Positions 10,697 to 25,600 of a DNA stretch of 64,000 nt are shown here, in pieces (the stretch's first letter is position 1; each line of letters starts with the position of its first letter). The DNA is from Plasmodium coatneyi (taxonomy: Eukaryota; Apicomplexa; Aconoidasida; Haemosporida; Plasmodiidae): the NCBI RefSeq assembly GCF_001680005.1, contig NC_033569.1:620001-684000 (forward strand), in the 5' to 3' direction. A program made the position numbers and the translations under genes. The notes below the pieces were generated by a model that worked only from the letters and a program-made list of their open reading frames with translations, was not told the DNA's origin and searched no databases.

Positions 10697-13600
10697 TTAA
10701 CAAATTTTTAACTGGAGAAGCTGAAGTTTTTCCCTGAGGATGCTCTTCGACTTAAGGACGGACTGAAAAATATGTTCACAGTCCATTTTGGAAAGGTTAA
10801 AATGTCCAATCATGTTATCCAACTCTACATGTCCGTCTTGCTTTCCCACCCTTAACTTTAAAAGAGTCAAAATTTCCACATAGAGGCTATTCGTAGGGTC
10901 GGCGAAGAACAGAATTTCACTTATAATGAAAAGAATACTTTTGAATAAATTAATATAAATAAATAAACTACTTTGGACATAAGCCATATTATTCAAGTTT
11001 ACAATTTCTTGGACATTATTTTTATGCTCAAGTTGAGCTCCACTTTTTGAGATGCTTTCAAAATGGTGTTCCTTGATTTGGTACTTCAACGAAATAATGG
11101 TTTTCGTTTTCTCCGAAATGTCGTCCTCCAAATTGTGTATTTCGTCTTTCAGCTTTTTGATAAATTCTTTTAAATTTTCTTCTTTAAAATTTTCCACCAT
11201 GTTCAAATTGGTGTCCTTGTCATTTAAGTTACTTATGAAAAGGTCTTCCCTTTCTTTGTAATACCTGCAGCTATCCTTTAGTATTCCATTTTGCATTTGT
11301 AGGAACTCCAAGTCCAGCGTAATTTCGTAGTTCTCTTTTATGCAGTTGTTTAGCTGTTCCCGTATTTCGTTCATACTTGTTATGAGTTGTTCTTTGTTTT
11401 CTTCCTCCGTTTGCAAATTTTCCTTCACATGTTCATTTTCCTTTTTTAAGAATTCGCATAACTTTTTGTAGTACACATTTGTGGTTTCTTCCTTGCTGAA
11501 TTCATTTACTAATTCGTCGTGTGTGGATTTGTAAAAATCTAAAGTGGAGCTTATATTTTTGATGTCATTTTTGTAGGTACTGACTTGGCTTTTCAGTTTG
11601 GCTATTTCTTCATTGAGAATATTAACTTCGATTTTGTACTTTTCATTGTCCTTTTTGAGTTCCAAAATTTTGTTGAAATTTTCGGAATTCTCCTCCACGT
11701 ACATATCGACGCATTCATTTACGGTCTTGTTTTGTGCATCCAGTTTTTTTTGTTTCTCCTGCAGTTCTTTTTCTAGTATGTTTAGCCTACTTTCGCAGAG
11801 CATTAAATTACGTTTTGTGCCTTGTGTGTATTTTAGTTCCTTCTTTAAAAATTCACACTTCTCCACCAATTCGTTGTTTTCCCCCTTTAGCAGTTCCACC
11901 TGGTCTTCAGCAACTTTCAACTTGTCAGTCAGTTCATCCATTTTTAAATTCATTTCCTCCAGCTTGACTTCGTTTTCATCGTAGAAGTTGTACATTTCCT
12001 GGCTGTTCAATTCAGACAGACGCTTCTTCCTGCTTAGGTCGAAGTTGTCACTTTGTTTGAAGGCCTCCTCGTTCGAGCGACTGTTGTTCCCCACTTCGCG
12101 GAAGCTTCCTCCCTTCTTCTCCGAACGGTCAATAGAGGATAATCTCGCGTTGAGGCTCTTCCTCTTTATGAAGCTCCTAAGCGTGGGTGACAAATTCACG
12201 TTATTAATATCGAACAAGTTATTTTCATCAATATTATTGCATAGCAATTTTATTTGATCCTTCAAAAATTGAATATACTGTTGGTTCTGTTCCAGCATGT
12301 CATTTTTATCCTCCACATCTTGCTGATGCTTAATGATGATATAATTCTTGTTGGTAATTTCTTTGTTTAAGTCTTCAATGTATTTGTTCATTTTCCAAAT
12401 TTCCTCATTTTTTTTTATTAGCTCTTCATTTTTTTTGCTCATTTCTTCAATATGTAGGATTTTCTCCTGTTCGATTATTGTTATTCTGTCTTCATCTTGC
12501 AGTTCTGTCGATTTGTCGCCACATTTCGTGCTGCTCCTTTTGTTCGCATTCCCCGGTTGGGTCCCTCGGTGGGTACTGTCATTGTGGTAGAGCAGCCTCT
12601 TATGGCAGTTGATAATTTCTTCAATCTCTTCATCTTCATTTTCGAAGATGGCTACAATTTTCTCCCTTATGTCTACTATATTGAAATCTTTATTAAAGCA
12701 TATGTCTATAATTTGTATGCACTTTGTTTTGTACCTGCCGGTTTCTTCCAGCATTTTCTCCTTTTCAATAATAGCATCGTTAAGTTCTATTTCCCTCCTG
12801 TTCAAGGCCAAGTCGTTGCTGTTAATGACGTCCTCCAACTGTTCCTTCTTCTCCTTCAATGCGTTAAAATTATTTTTAAAAATTTCTAACTCTTCATTCA
12901 GTATGTTATTATCATTCTCTAATTTGCTAATTATGATGAGTAGCTCCTTTTTATTTATTTCCTCGTAGGACTCGCTCGCATGTGCATCCTTGTTCCTGCC
13001 ACTGTTGTTTGTGATTTTTGCGCTGCTGGAAGTCTCGTGGCGGCTGTCTCTATTTCGGGCATCATCGGGGCGGCCATCCTCCTTATTGGAGTTGCCCCCC
13101 TCAACTTTTTTAATGAGCATTTCGTTGAACTCCTTCAACTCATTGATCACATGATTCTTCGACTCCAGATCAATTTCCAAGTGCTCTATAACGTGTGATT
13201 TATCCTCCACTTGGTTCTTCAAGTAGGTATTTTCCTCCGTCAGTTCGATTACCCTCCTTTTGTTTTTCACATTTTCATTGTTCAGTTCGTTTAAGTTTTG
13301 GGCCGCCTGATCAAGGGACGTATTTAGATAACTCAAGTCCGTTTTGAGGAACTCGTTCATTTGTTTTGCTTTTGTACTATGTTCATTCTTTTCCATTAGT
13401 TGCTCTCTCAAGTTCTTCACTTCATACTCCTGCTCCTGGATAAATACCAATTTATCGTTGTAGTCGTCATTTAACTTATCGTACAGCTGCTTCAGTTCAT
13501 CGTTCTGTGTCTGCAGCAATTGGTTCTTTTCGGACTCCTTCGAAAGGAGCATGTTCAGATTGTCCATCTCTTTTACACTTTTTAGAAAATCGTTGGACAG

Positions 13601-16600
13601 CGAATTAAACTTCTTCTTCATCACTTTGAGGCTCTTCCTCAATTCTCCCTTCTCGTTGAACTTCTTGCTAACCTTTTCAATTTCCTTGGTAATATTGTTA
13701 ACCACATTGTTAAAGCTGAACTCGAGGATGTTTATTTTTTTACACAAACTTTGCCACTCTTCCTTTTTCAGCAAATGGCAAATATCGTCACACACATTTT
13801 CGAAATTGGTAAAGTCACTATCGACTGCTCTTAGGATGTACTCCACGTTATCCACGAGGGAATCATTCTCGTGTGAGGAGTGAATATTCTCGCTCATGTA
13901 TGCACCATTGTTTGAATTGCTCAAGCCGCTCTCCTTCTTCGAGTTCCTCCTCTCCAGAAGACTCAATTTTAGCGTTCCCCTTGTGTTCGACGTGTTCTTT
14001 TTTATTACATCAAAGAGGTATTCCTTAATTTGAGAAATTTGTCTGTAAAATTGATTTTCCAGCAGTACCTTATTTAATATTTTTCTGTACAACATAGATT
14101 CTTCTAGAATGACTAGCACCTGCTCGTATGAGTAGTTGTTCTCATGTACAAACTCGTTCAATCTAACAAGGAACTGCAGGTTGTCTTCAAATATGTGCAC
14201 TTTGCTTGAAATTTCGTCTATCAGAGATTTGTACTCTTTTATGACTTCTTCTTTTTTGCCATTTTCCACGGTGTAGTGAGCCAGTTTATCCTTCAACGAT
14301 TGGATAATTGCGTTCTTTTCGTTCAGTGCATGCAGGTGTTTTTCTTCCAACTCGGGGGTTGCAACGTGGTTCCGTGGTTGATCTGGGGACTGGTCCAGTG
14401 AGTGGCGTTCTTGGGGGAATAATTCCCCATTTATTTCTCCACCTATTTGACTTCCCCTTTGGTTGCCTTCCTCGTGGTCCGCCGCTTGCCCTCCAAAGTG
14501 CAACTTCCTCTTCGCCTTGGAGGACAACATGTGGTACATCTGTTCGCCCTCCTGTACCTTTTCTTGGTAAGCCCGTTTAAGCTCAGCGTACCTGTCTTCA
14601 CCCTGTTTGAGTTTCTGCTCGCTGACTTTATTTTCCTCGTTTATGTCCTCAATATTAGATAGCAGTATATCAATGTCTGCTCGCATGTCCCTATTGGCCT
14701 GTTGCAGTTCAGTATTAACGTTGTGCAGGTGCTCATTTTTCTCCTTCAGCTGCAGCATTACCTGATGTGCATCCTCCAAATTGTCTTTCAACTTTTTGAT
14801 GTCTTCCCCGTCATCTATAATTTTTTCGATCGACTTTCTGGTAATGTTTAGCTTTTCCTTATTCAGTTCGTTAATTTCCTTCTCGTAGTTGGAGATGATA
14901 TCGTTAAGTTGCTCTATTTTCTTTTCACTTTCGTTGTTTTTTTCTTGTAGAATATTGGTCTTATTATCCATCAAGCTCATTTCGTAGGACGTTTCAATGA
15001 GCTTCTGTTGCAGTTCTAAAATTGTGTTATTTTTTTCATTGAGTTGTTCCTCCGATTCTTTTAGGGACTTCAAAAAATGGGAGTCATCATTTTTATATTT
15101 CTCCAACTCCTCGTCCAGATTTCTTCTATTCATTTGTTCTACCTGCACAAGTTCCTTTAATTTTTCCAACTCAATTTTGTAAATTTCTTTTTCTTTTTTC
15201 TCAATTTCGAGCGTTTTTTTGTATATCTCCATGTCTTTCTCCCTATTCATTAAATCGTTTTTCAAATGTTTGATTCTTTTTTTAAACTCCTTGAAGTAGG
15301 TGGTATACTCGAGTGAGTCCAAATTTAGGCTTCCATTTTCATTGTCCAGATTATCCATTTCAATTATTCTCTTTAGCGACGTAGAGTTGTTCAAATTGTT
15401 TGTCGAGGATGTGTTTAAAAAACTATCATTGTTGTTAATGTCTAGTAATTCTACAATGTTGTGGTTTTTCAATTTCTCGTATATTTTTTTTAATTTTGTT
15501 TCCTTAATTTTTATGTCGTTTTGCGCGTTGTACAGCTTTTCGAACTTGATCATCAGGTCGTTTTTCAGCTCTTCCATGTGTATCTTCTCGTTGTTTAGTT
15601 CTTCCACGCGGGTGGTTAGCTCTTTCGTTTGCTTGATTATTTCGTTTTCCTTAATGGATAGTTCGTTCATTCGCTTCATCATTTCTTCTCCATTTCTGAT
15701 ATGCTCGCTTTCCTTATCATGTAGGTTTTTTTCCCTCCTCTCTATTTCTTCCATTCTATGCTTGGCCTGGCTCAGCTCATCATGCCGCTTGTCCAGTTCA
15801 TTCATCAGCCCGTTCAGCTCCTTTGCACAGGCACTCCTCTTCTCGTGCAACGTGTCTAGCTCTTGCTTAACCAACCGTACTTCATTTTCTAACCCATTTT
15901 TTTCGAAAAGAATTTTACTCAGCTTCTCTTCCAAGGTTAGGATTTCCTTCTCCAAAACGGCATCCCCATCATGACTGTCACTACGGCGTTCTTTTCGCTT
16001 CATCGACGTGTTAATAAATTTTTGATAAAACTTCACCATGACGTCTTTTAGAAAAACGAAATGGTTCGTCTTCGTCTTGGTGCTGAGTTCGCTCGCCAAT
16101 TGGTGAATGTCATTTCCATCCGATTCGACGTATGTCATAATTACGTGGTGCACTACTTTCGCGTCTTCACCGAGGAACTGCATATCCGTCTCATACCGTT
16201 GTATGTTCTTCTCAAGATCTATAATGTAGAGACTCTTTTCTTCTAGTTGTGCTTTCAGGATGATCAAGTCTTTATCCATTTCTTTGATTGCAATTTCGAT
16301 TAGAGCATATTTCTTATCTTTTTTTTCATTTTCCTCTTCAATTTTTTTTATGTAGCATTTTAAGTTATTTGCTTCTTCTTCGTAATCTTCAATTTTTTTT
16401 TCACTGTCGAATTTGAGTTTATTGTAACTTGCGAAGGAGTTCTTCAGATCAATCCGTAGTTCGTTCAATTTTTGATAATGCTGATTAGTCTGTATTTGGC
16501 TTTTCCTCTTCAACTCATTAATAATTTCGTTCTCCATCATTTGTTCACTGCTTCCTGGGAAGCTTTGTCGTCTCTTCTCTGACACGCTACTATTACGCTT

Positions 16601-19600
16601 GCTCCTTATTTGTGGGGGTTCATTCTGCATTGTGGTGTCATCCGTTTGGTTTATGTAATCCTCTAATTTGCTCCTCAAGTCGGTAATTTCATTTTCTTTT
16701 TCTTCCAAGGCGCAATTTATCAAGTTGATTTCTTCCTTAGAGTCCTTAAGGAGATTATTCAGTGTGTTCATTTCGTTGTTCAAATTGGCTAGCTGCAATT
16801 CTAGCTCTGAGGTGTACTTTCCATTTTTGCTTTTTTCATTTTTTAAAAAATCGACTTGATTCTTCAACTCGTCAAGCATGTCTACCTTATCCTTTATTAT
16901 GTTTTCCTTCTTTTCAAGTTCCTGACTTAGGGATTTTTTTACCTCCTCTGCCTTATCCTTAAGTTGGGTGTTTATTAGTTCTAACTTTTTGATAATAAAT
17001 TCTTTATCGTTCATTTCTAATTCTTTTAACTTTTCCATTTTGTCTTTTTCGCTCCTTAGCAGTTCTAGCTTTTCCTTCGTTTCTTCAAGCGTATTTAGGG
17101 AGAGGTTATACTCGTTCAGCAGTTCTTCATATCCGTTTTGGATTTTCAAAAACATTTCTTCGTTTTGTATGTCTGCTTGGTTGGTGAGGCCACTTTCATG
17201 CACCTTCTCCTCCAGCGTTTTGGTCAACTCCGTTTTTCTCTTCAGCTCATTTTCGTAGGCATACTTCAAATTGTTAATTATTTCCTCCTTGTTATTTAGT
17301 CGCATCTGCAGGCTGTACATCTCGTCTTTGTAATTATTTACCTCCTTTTCTTTTTCGCTCAATTGGGTAAGAAGTCCGTTGATAAGGTCTGCCCCTTGTT
17401 CGCCATTCATATCGCCCCGATGCCCGCACTCCTCTCTCAAAATTTTGTCAATGTCTCGTTTGATTAAAATTATGAATTCTTCCAGTTCCTCATTTTTTAG
17501 AAAATCCCTATTTAGCGTCTCAACGGCCTTTACGTGCTTGCTGAGGGTTACCAATTCATCTGCTGTGAGGAACCCACTGGGCGATTGTCTCTCCTTTAAG
17601 GTGGTTTTTTCTGAGCCTCTGGCCTGACTTTTGGAAACATCCCCATCGTCATAATCATTTTGGCTTCTCTTCCCTGCTAATTTGAATTCAATTTTCTTTT
17701 CTTTCACAAAACGCTTCAGCTCGTTGTACTCCTTAAGCAAAGCGTCGTACTTGTCGCTGAGTTCGTCATTACGTTTCTGATAACTCTCACAATGGTTCTC
17801 CAACTCGGAGTTTTTCTTCTCAATGGCGAGAAGAATTGCTTCATATTCTTGTATGACTTCTCCATTACTTTGGGGCGTATCCCTACCATGTTCCCCCTGT
17901 TCATGGTCCAATTTGTGTGCACCTCGACGTGCGAGTTGCTCATTTTTGTACTTTTCCTGACTGTGCTGTTCTTTCTTCTCTTTCAGCTCCATCGTCAGGT
18001 CGTTAATTTCTTTGTCCATTTTGGTAATGACTTCTTTGAGGGTGTCATTTTCCGCAGCCACTTTATCACTGGTTGTTAGCAACTTGGAATTGTTCCTCAC
18101 CAGTTCTTCATATTCGTCCAGTAGGATATGAATCTTTTGTAAATTTCTTTCCGTGCTGTCTTCATCCTGTTTGGACAAATCATCACTCGTGAAAGGTTTA
18201 AAATTTAGCGCCTTTTCTATCCTCTTTTGGTTCTCCTGATGGTTTTTGTTTATCTCATTCTGTGTATTCAGATCGGATATCAACTTTTCGTTCTTAGAGA
18301 TTTCATCGTTAAGTCTGCTGATCAAATTACCATTCAGTTTGGAAAACTTTTCAACGTTGGCTGCATTTTCATTCATCAGTTGGGTTAGTTTTTTCTTCAG
18401 TTCAAGTTCATCCTTTTGGAGGTTCGTATTCTGCGTGGAGTAGTTAAAGATCTCCTTGTTCAATTCCTCAATGAGGTTCTTTTGGTTATCCGCCAGGAGG
18501 CATTTCTTGTGATAATCCTCCTTCAATTTTATGATACATTTGTAGAATTTTTTCAGTTCAAATCTGTTAATGATGATATCGTCTTGGTTGGTTTTACTCG
18601 TATCATTGTATGCAGTGAAAAAGTTGACAATTATTTTGGAGCTGACACTTTTGTTGTCTTCCTCCAGGGAGTGCTTACTTGGGGTACTTATTCTGGAGTA
18701 GCCACCATCCTTGAAATTTTCGAAATTTTCTTCAATAATCATTAAATTGGTGGACTTAATTTTTTTCAGTTCCGATTTGAAGTATTCATAATTGAAGTTC
18801 TTTTCGCTGAAGATTTCTATAAACCCTTTGATTTTATCATTTAAGTAGTAGAGGTAATTCTTGGCCCTCTTGTTTGTTTCCTCATATTGGCTCCTTTTAT
18901 TAAGCATAATACTATACTGATCGATTTTGTTCTTCAAATTATATATCTCCATTTTCAAGTGTTCGTTTTCTTCCTTTTCATGTTTGTTTTCTTTCATCAA
19001 AATTTCGTAGTTCCTCAAACTTTTTATGTCTGCAATTTTTAGGTCGCTTCCCCGTTTGTCTGCCTCGGCAATCATTTGTATTAATACCTTATTGTCGCTA
19101 AATATGTCTCCGTTCAGTTGCTCCAATTCATTAATCTTTTCCTTAAGGGCACGGTTTTCTGCTTCCAAGTGGGTGATTTCCTTATACCGATTATTTATGA
19201 TTTCATTTTGAGGGTGTTCCCCCGCCTGACTTAAGCGATCTGTGTCTTGTCGCTCCGTGTCCTGGCCCTTCGTGTGATCATACTCGTTAAAGATGCCCTT
19301 TTTGGATTTCTTTCCATGCGATTCACCTACGGGGCTGTTCCCTCTAGACAAGGGAGAATTGGAAATTCCACTTTCCACGAAATTTTTATCCACTCCGCTG
19401 TGATTCGAACGGAGAGGGGACGCAGAAACGTTGTTCAACTCCTCAGACACTTTAAGATATTTCATGTAGAGGTCAAATTTCTCCTTATCTAAATCTACTA
19501 ACTTGATGTTGTACTGCTCATTCTGTTTAATCAACTGGTTAACATTTTCGACCAACGAATTATTCTGTTCACTCAATTTTTCGTTACCCTTTCTGAGTTC

Positions 19601-22600
19601 ATTGATTTCTTTGTGCAGAAGGGATTCTACCTTAATCTTCTCATCATGCACTCTCTTTAATTCTTCATACTTGTTTAGTAAATTTTCCTTCTCCTTTAGA
19701 AGTTCCGAGATAATGTCATCATAATTTTTCAGTTTTGTTAGTAGTGCACTATCTTGCTTTTTCTCCATGTCGAATTTCCCCTGCTTCTCCTTCTCAAAGA
19801 TGTTATAAAGGTCGTTATACTTATCTTGAAATGTTCCATATTTTGTTTTCAAATTTTCTACAATATTTTTTAACTCCTCCTTTTCTACAATGTGTGCCTT
19901 AATATCGTCGTTTAGATTCTTCACCGTTTCTTCCAACTCCTTCAGTTTGCATTCCTTCTTGAATAAGTCATCTGTGAAGGCGAGAAATTCCTTCTCCAAT
20001 TTTAGGCTCTTCGAGTACTCCAATTCCATTTGTTGTTGGTCCTCTTTCCTCTTCTGCATCAAACCTTCAATGTGTTCATTCTTTTTATCCAACTCGGTTT
20101 CCATTTTGTAATACTCCTCATCGCACTCCTTCTGCTTATCCAAAATGTGTATGATTTCTTTTTGCAAACTATCAATTATGTCTTCATAATTGTCCGCCTT
20201 CTTTTTCAGATATTCATTTTTGTTCTTTACAATGTTTAGTTCGTTGGTTATTGTTTCTACCTCGAATTTGAGGAACTTATTTTCCGCCACGAACATGTAC
20301 TCATTTTGCATTCCATCCTTTTCTCCATACTCGTTTCTTTTCTTCATTTCGTTCATGCTATTCTGCAGGTTGATCAAACTGTTTATCTGTTGATTTAGAT
20401 ATTTATTTTCTTCTTTCAATTTTTCATTTTCGCATTTTAGGAGGACCATATTTTTTCTCTCCATTTGATCATTTCTGATTTGGCTTTTTCTTATGTCTGT
20501 GCTGAGCTCCTTATAGTTGATGGAGAGGGAATCTGCATCTTCGCAGAGGGGGTTATACTTTCGGCTGTCTTGGTTCTCCTGTCTGCTCATATTCAGGTGG
20601 TGTTCCTCATTTTGTCTTAGCCTTTGTTTCAAATCACTTATGAGGTCTCTGTCTTCCTTTAGCTTCTCCTTAAAGTCGTTGTATTTCTTCTCTGCATTTT
20701 CCAGTTTCGACTCGAATACCCTCTTTTTAAAAATGAGGAGCCGCACGCACTTGAGAAATTCGCTGATGTAACTGGATATTTCGTTCGTATCGGAGGGGTT
20801 CAGGTTGGCAAGTTCGCTCTGAAGCGAGTGAATCAGCGGCGAATCGTCCTCGTGGGGGCTGTGTACTACGCTATGCTGTACGTCCTCACTAGAGGTAATC
20901 CCCACGTAGTCGCCTTCACCTTCCCCGCCGAGCTCCTTCTCTACGTACTTCTTGTAATATATAATGCGTGAGCATATTTTGTAATACATATTTAACGTCC
21001 GGTTGTATTCACTAATAATGGCGTTTTTCTCGCCCTCCTTGGTGTCGTTTTCTGTCTTCTTCATATCCAAGTCGTTTAGGAGCTCCGCCTTCTCCTCCAC
21101 CTCCTGTTTGAAGAAATCGACCTGTTTCTGGAGAACTTCATTTCGAACCATTAGCTTATTCTTCACATCGGTGAGCTCGTACAGCTCCATGCTTAGCTCC
21201 TTACACTCATCACTTCGAAGGGCGAGGAGTTCATTCGCTGCGTACAGTTCGGAGTTAAGTTGGTTGGTGTCTTTCTCAAAGTTTTTTATTTTGTCATTAT
21301 AGATAACTATTTCATTGTTCATTTTTCTAATAATATCATCTCTCCTTTCGATTATTCTTTGCATCTCTACGTTTTTCCTTTCATCGATTGAGGACCTGTC
21401 TTTCATTTTTCTTAGCTCCTGTTTCATGGCGTCATTTTCTTCCTTCAAGAAGAGGCTATACTTTTTAAGCTCGACCATTTTGGCTGCATTATTCCTATGA
21501 CTACTATTCAGGGTTGGCCCCAGATTCCCGTTATTATTAAAAATGCACATAGCGGAATTGGCCATGTCGTTAAAATCTAGCTCTTCCACCTCCTCTTTGG
21601 CAATGCCGAGGTCCTCCTCGGTGAATACCTTATGTTGCAGTTGTGACCTTTCCATTTCGTTCAGTTTGACATCGCCGAAAACAGCTTTTCTCAAATTATT
21701 CTCCAGTTCTTCTATAATAGAATCTTTGCTCTTTTTAATATCATTAAGGATGAATATTTCTTCATTGAGCTGCTCCTTTTCGTCTTTCAGTTTGAGGAGC
21801 AACGATTCGTTTTCGTGTATTTTTGTTTCGCACACTTTGACGTCCTCACTTAGGGCTACGATATTTTTTTCCTTCTCCTCATTGATAAGTTTTTCCTTCT
21901 TCAGATCGATACACAATTTTTCATTGTCTTTGATCAGTTCATCAATTTTATTCTCCAAATCTTGCACTAGCATTTTCATGCTGGTGTTTTTATCCAAAAG
22001 AACTTTGTACTCCAGCATTTGCAGCTCTAAATCTGAGACCATTTTTAGTTGGTTTTTCACAGAATCCTGTATTTCTTTGTTCTTACTTTTTAAGTGATCA
22101 ATTTCATCGACGTATTTTTTTTTCTCTAATTCGTGGTTCAACTTTAGGAGGTTGACTTCTTCCTCCTTGTTGATAGCATACTTGTGTGCCTCCTTAATTT
22201 CTTGAATAAAGTTTTGCTCGTTTTCTTTCAAAATATCATTAAATCGTTTTTCTTCTTCAAGAAGTTCCCTCAGTTTGTCTATCTCCTTTTCATAGGCATA
22301 CTTTTCCTGTTTCAATCTGTCTACTGTTCCTTTTAGCTTTTCAATTTCATCGTCCAGATTGTGAATAACCTTATTGATGCTAGCTATATCTTCCTTCAGA
22401 TATTCATTTTCCTTTTTGAGGAAGTCAATTTGTTTTTCCTGTTCTGATTCGATTTCCCTCAGCTTTTCCTTCAGATGAATTTTGGCGCCTTCTAAATTTT
22501 TTACCTCATTGGTGAGGAAGGTGCATTTCATATGTACTTCATTATATTCGACGTTTTTCTCTTCCAACTCTTTGACAAGAGTGTGTATTTCTTGATTCTT

Positions 22601-25600
22601 CTTTTTTACGTCTTCTGAGAGGATGAGGCAATCTTCCACCCGTTCGTCTCGCTCGAGGAGGACGTTCTTCATGTTCCTCTCGTACTGTTCATACAGTTCG
22701 TTATTTTCGTTCATCTTCATTTTTAATTTATTCTCCAGGTCCTTAATTCGATTAGCCATGTCATTTCTCTCTTGTTCATACTTCAGGTTAAATTCGCTCA
22801 ACGCATCCACCGTTTTGACGATATCGTCCACGGTGTCTACGAATCTATCCCTATGATGCAGCTGAAAATTTAGCATATGCTTCTTATAGCTGGCATCATT
22901 ATATTCGAAGCCTTCATATAGTTCATTGAACTTGTTCACTTCACTCATTTCGAAACTTTCACACAATTCTATAAAGGTTTTGTTGAATCCCTGAACTCTT
23001 TGTTTCACGTTTTTGTAAAAGTATTCCTTCCTTTTTAGTGACTCGTTTATACTGTAAAGGAAGTAGTCCCTGTTTAGGATTTGCTCCTTTAACAGGTTTA
23101 GATTAACCTCCTTTTCGCTGATTTCCTTGCGCAGCTTCACAGTGACTTCATTAATTCTGTTCAATTCGTCATGGGCCTCCTTCAAATTTATTTCATATTT
23201 GTAGGTGGCTGACTTTAAGTAGAACATTTCATTTTCGGAGTTTTTCTGGATTAACTCCAACTCATCAATTTTGGACAGCCTCAACTTTAACTCAGTCTGC
23301 ATGCTCTCCAATTTTTTCCTATACAGTTCGATATCTTCCTTATACTTGGCATTTAAATTATCCAAAGAGACATTATCCTTTGTGAGGATGTCATTTTTTT
23401 CCTTCTCCTCCTTGTACTTTATTTCCATTTTTTTTAAGTGTTCATCGAATTCTTTAATTTTGTTTTCCTTCTTTTTCATGTATTCTACTAACTCGTTACA
23501 CTCGTTAAAAATTTCCTGCGTCTTCTTTTCATGCATCTTCATTTCATCCTGTGTTTCGCTGTATTTTTCAAATAGGAGGTTGTAATTTTTTTCTATGTTG
23601 ACTAGCTTTTCCGTCCTTTCCTTAATCTGCGAAATGAGAGAATCGTGTTCGTTCAGCAGATTTTCGTACTTTATATTGGTGCCATTCAGCTCCTTCTCAT
23701 TTTCCATCAATTTCTTTTGCATGGTTAATGTTTCCTTCACTTTTGAATCATACTTCCTTCTAATGTAGTTAAGATCGTTGATCATTTTGGAAGTCTGAAA
23801 TATAGAAAAACTGTTCGCCTTTCTCTTCTTTTTCTTTCTCTCCTCCTGTGATACGTTTATTACCTTCGAGTCGGTGCTGTTCGGGATGGAGTAAAACGTA
23901 TCTATCCCTTTGGCGTTTCTCGGCTGAACTGCCAACGAGTGAAGGTCGGCACTGCCAGTATCCTTCAGGAAGGAAATGGCGCCGTCCTCCGCCTCCTTAC
24001 ACGCCTTCTTATACTTGTCCACGTTTATCTTAAAGTTGCTGCAAATGGAGAACCTGTGCATTCGTATTTTCATATACCTCTTGGGGTATTTTCTCTCGTT
24101 CTTATGTGTGTGGTGTGTTCTCCTGCCATGGGATTCTCTTTCTCCGCACACGTTTTCATTTTCTGAGGTTTTAGGAACCTTGGTCGATCTGCTGTAAAAG
24201 CTATGCTTACCGTCGACACTGGTGTTGTTGAAACTCTTTTTAGACTTCCCCACAGAAGACACCATTAACTGCGTGTTTGTGTTGTCGTTATCTGAGAGGA
24301 GTTCTTCATTGGAATTATTTTCAGACGAAGAGGATATAAAGAAGGAGTTGTTCATATCATTTTTTTTATTTTCCTTGTCAATTCTTTTTACACTTATAAC
24401 TAGATCCTTCATAGTGCCCATCATTTTGTTAAATGTTCTCTTGAGCTCTTTTCCTTTTCGTTTATTCTGCCTCAGCAATAATTTATATTTTAGCTTTTCC
24501 TTTTTTTCATACTCCAGATAGAAGAGCGACTTTTCTGCATCCGCTTTGAAGTACATACAATCGTTCTTTAATTTGACATTTTCGCTGGACACCGTTTGAA
24601 GTTTATCAAAAATTTCTTCATTCTCCTTAATGAGGAGCAGATTTTCATCGGTCAGTTTGTTTACTCTTAACCCTAGTTGGTCTTTGTCCTCATAGGTGTT
24701 CTTCTTAGGTTGTATAAATTTGAAAATGCCTTTATACATGCTGCCGTTTGATTCTTCCTTCTGTTCGTTTTCAGAATGCGGATCGCTTCGCTCATCGTTG
24801 TGAGTCGTGGATTTTTCATTCACGTAGGAGTTGTCATCCACCACTAGGGCTGCACTGATAAGGCGGTTGTTACTTGGGTTAGCCTTGTCCTTCCCAGCAG
24901 GGTGATTATTACTCAAGGATGCTTCCTTCCTTAGGAAGATTACTTCATTCCTTAGATGATCATTTTCGTGTTGTAGTTCGTTCAGCCGGTCCATCAGTTT
25001 GACATGCTCATAGGTCATTTTTTCTTTCTCCTCCTTTAACCGTTCATTATACTCGTGAATGATAGCCACTTCAGCTTCCTTCTTTTGCAGTTTTTCACCC
25101 AATTCAGCCACTTTCTCTTGGTAATATTTCATATTATCATTAAAATTTTGTATTCTAAATTCGGACAATTCTAAGATGACTTGATTATCCTTGCTTTTTT
25201 TCTCTGCTTGAGTTAACTTTTCGGTGAGTTCCTCTATGATGTAATTTTTCTCCTTCACTTCCAATTCCAGTTTGGAGCAGATATCCTTCAAATCGAAGCA
25301 GAGGTCTTTAATTTTGGAGGACTCGCTTTCCTCGTACTCTGTTCTTCTGTTCTTGACCAGTTCTTCGTTAAGCTTGTCAATCGTCTTTTCAAGTTCCATA
25401 TTTTTGCTCTCCAGTTCTATAATTTTTATGTCCTTATCTTTTATATCATTTTTGATTAACTTCATATGATCAATGTCCATCGTTATGGTGTTCCTTTTAT
25501 GTTTTGCTCTATTCTCATTGTTCAGTTCAGTCCCCTTGGAAGGATCCTTTTCCATGTCTGCATTTATCCCATTAACAAGAATCATCAAGTTTTTATTTTT

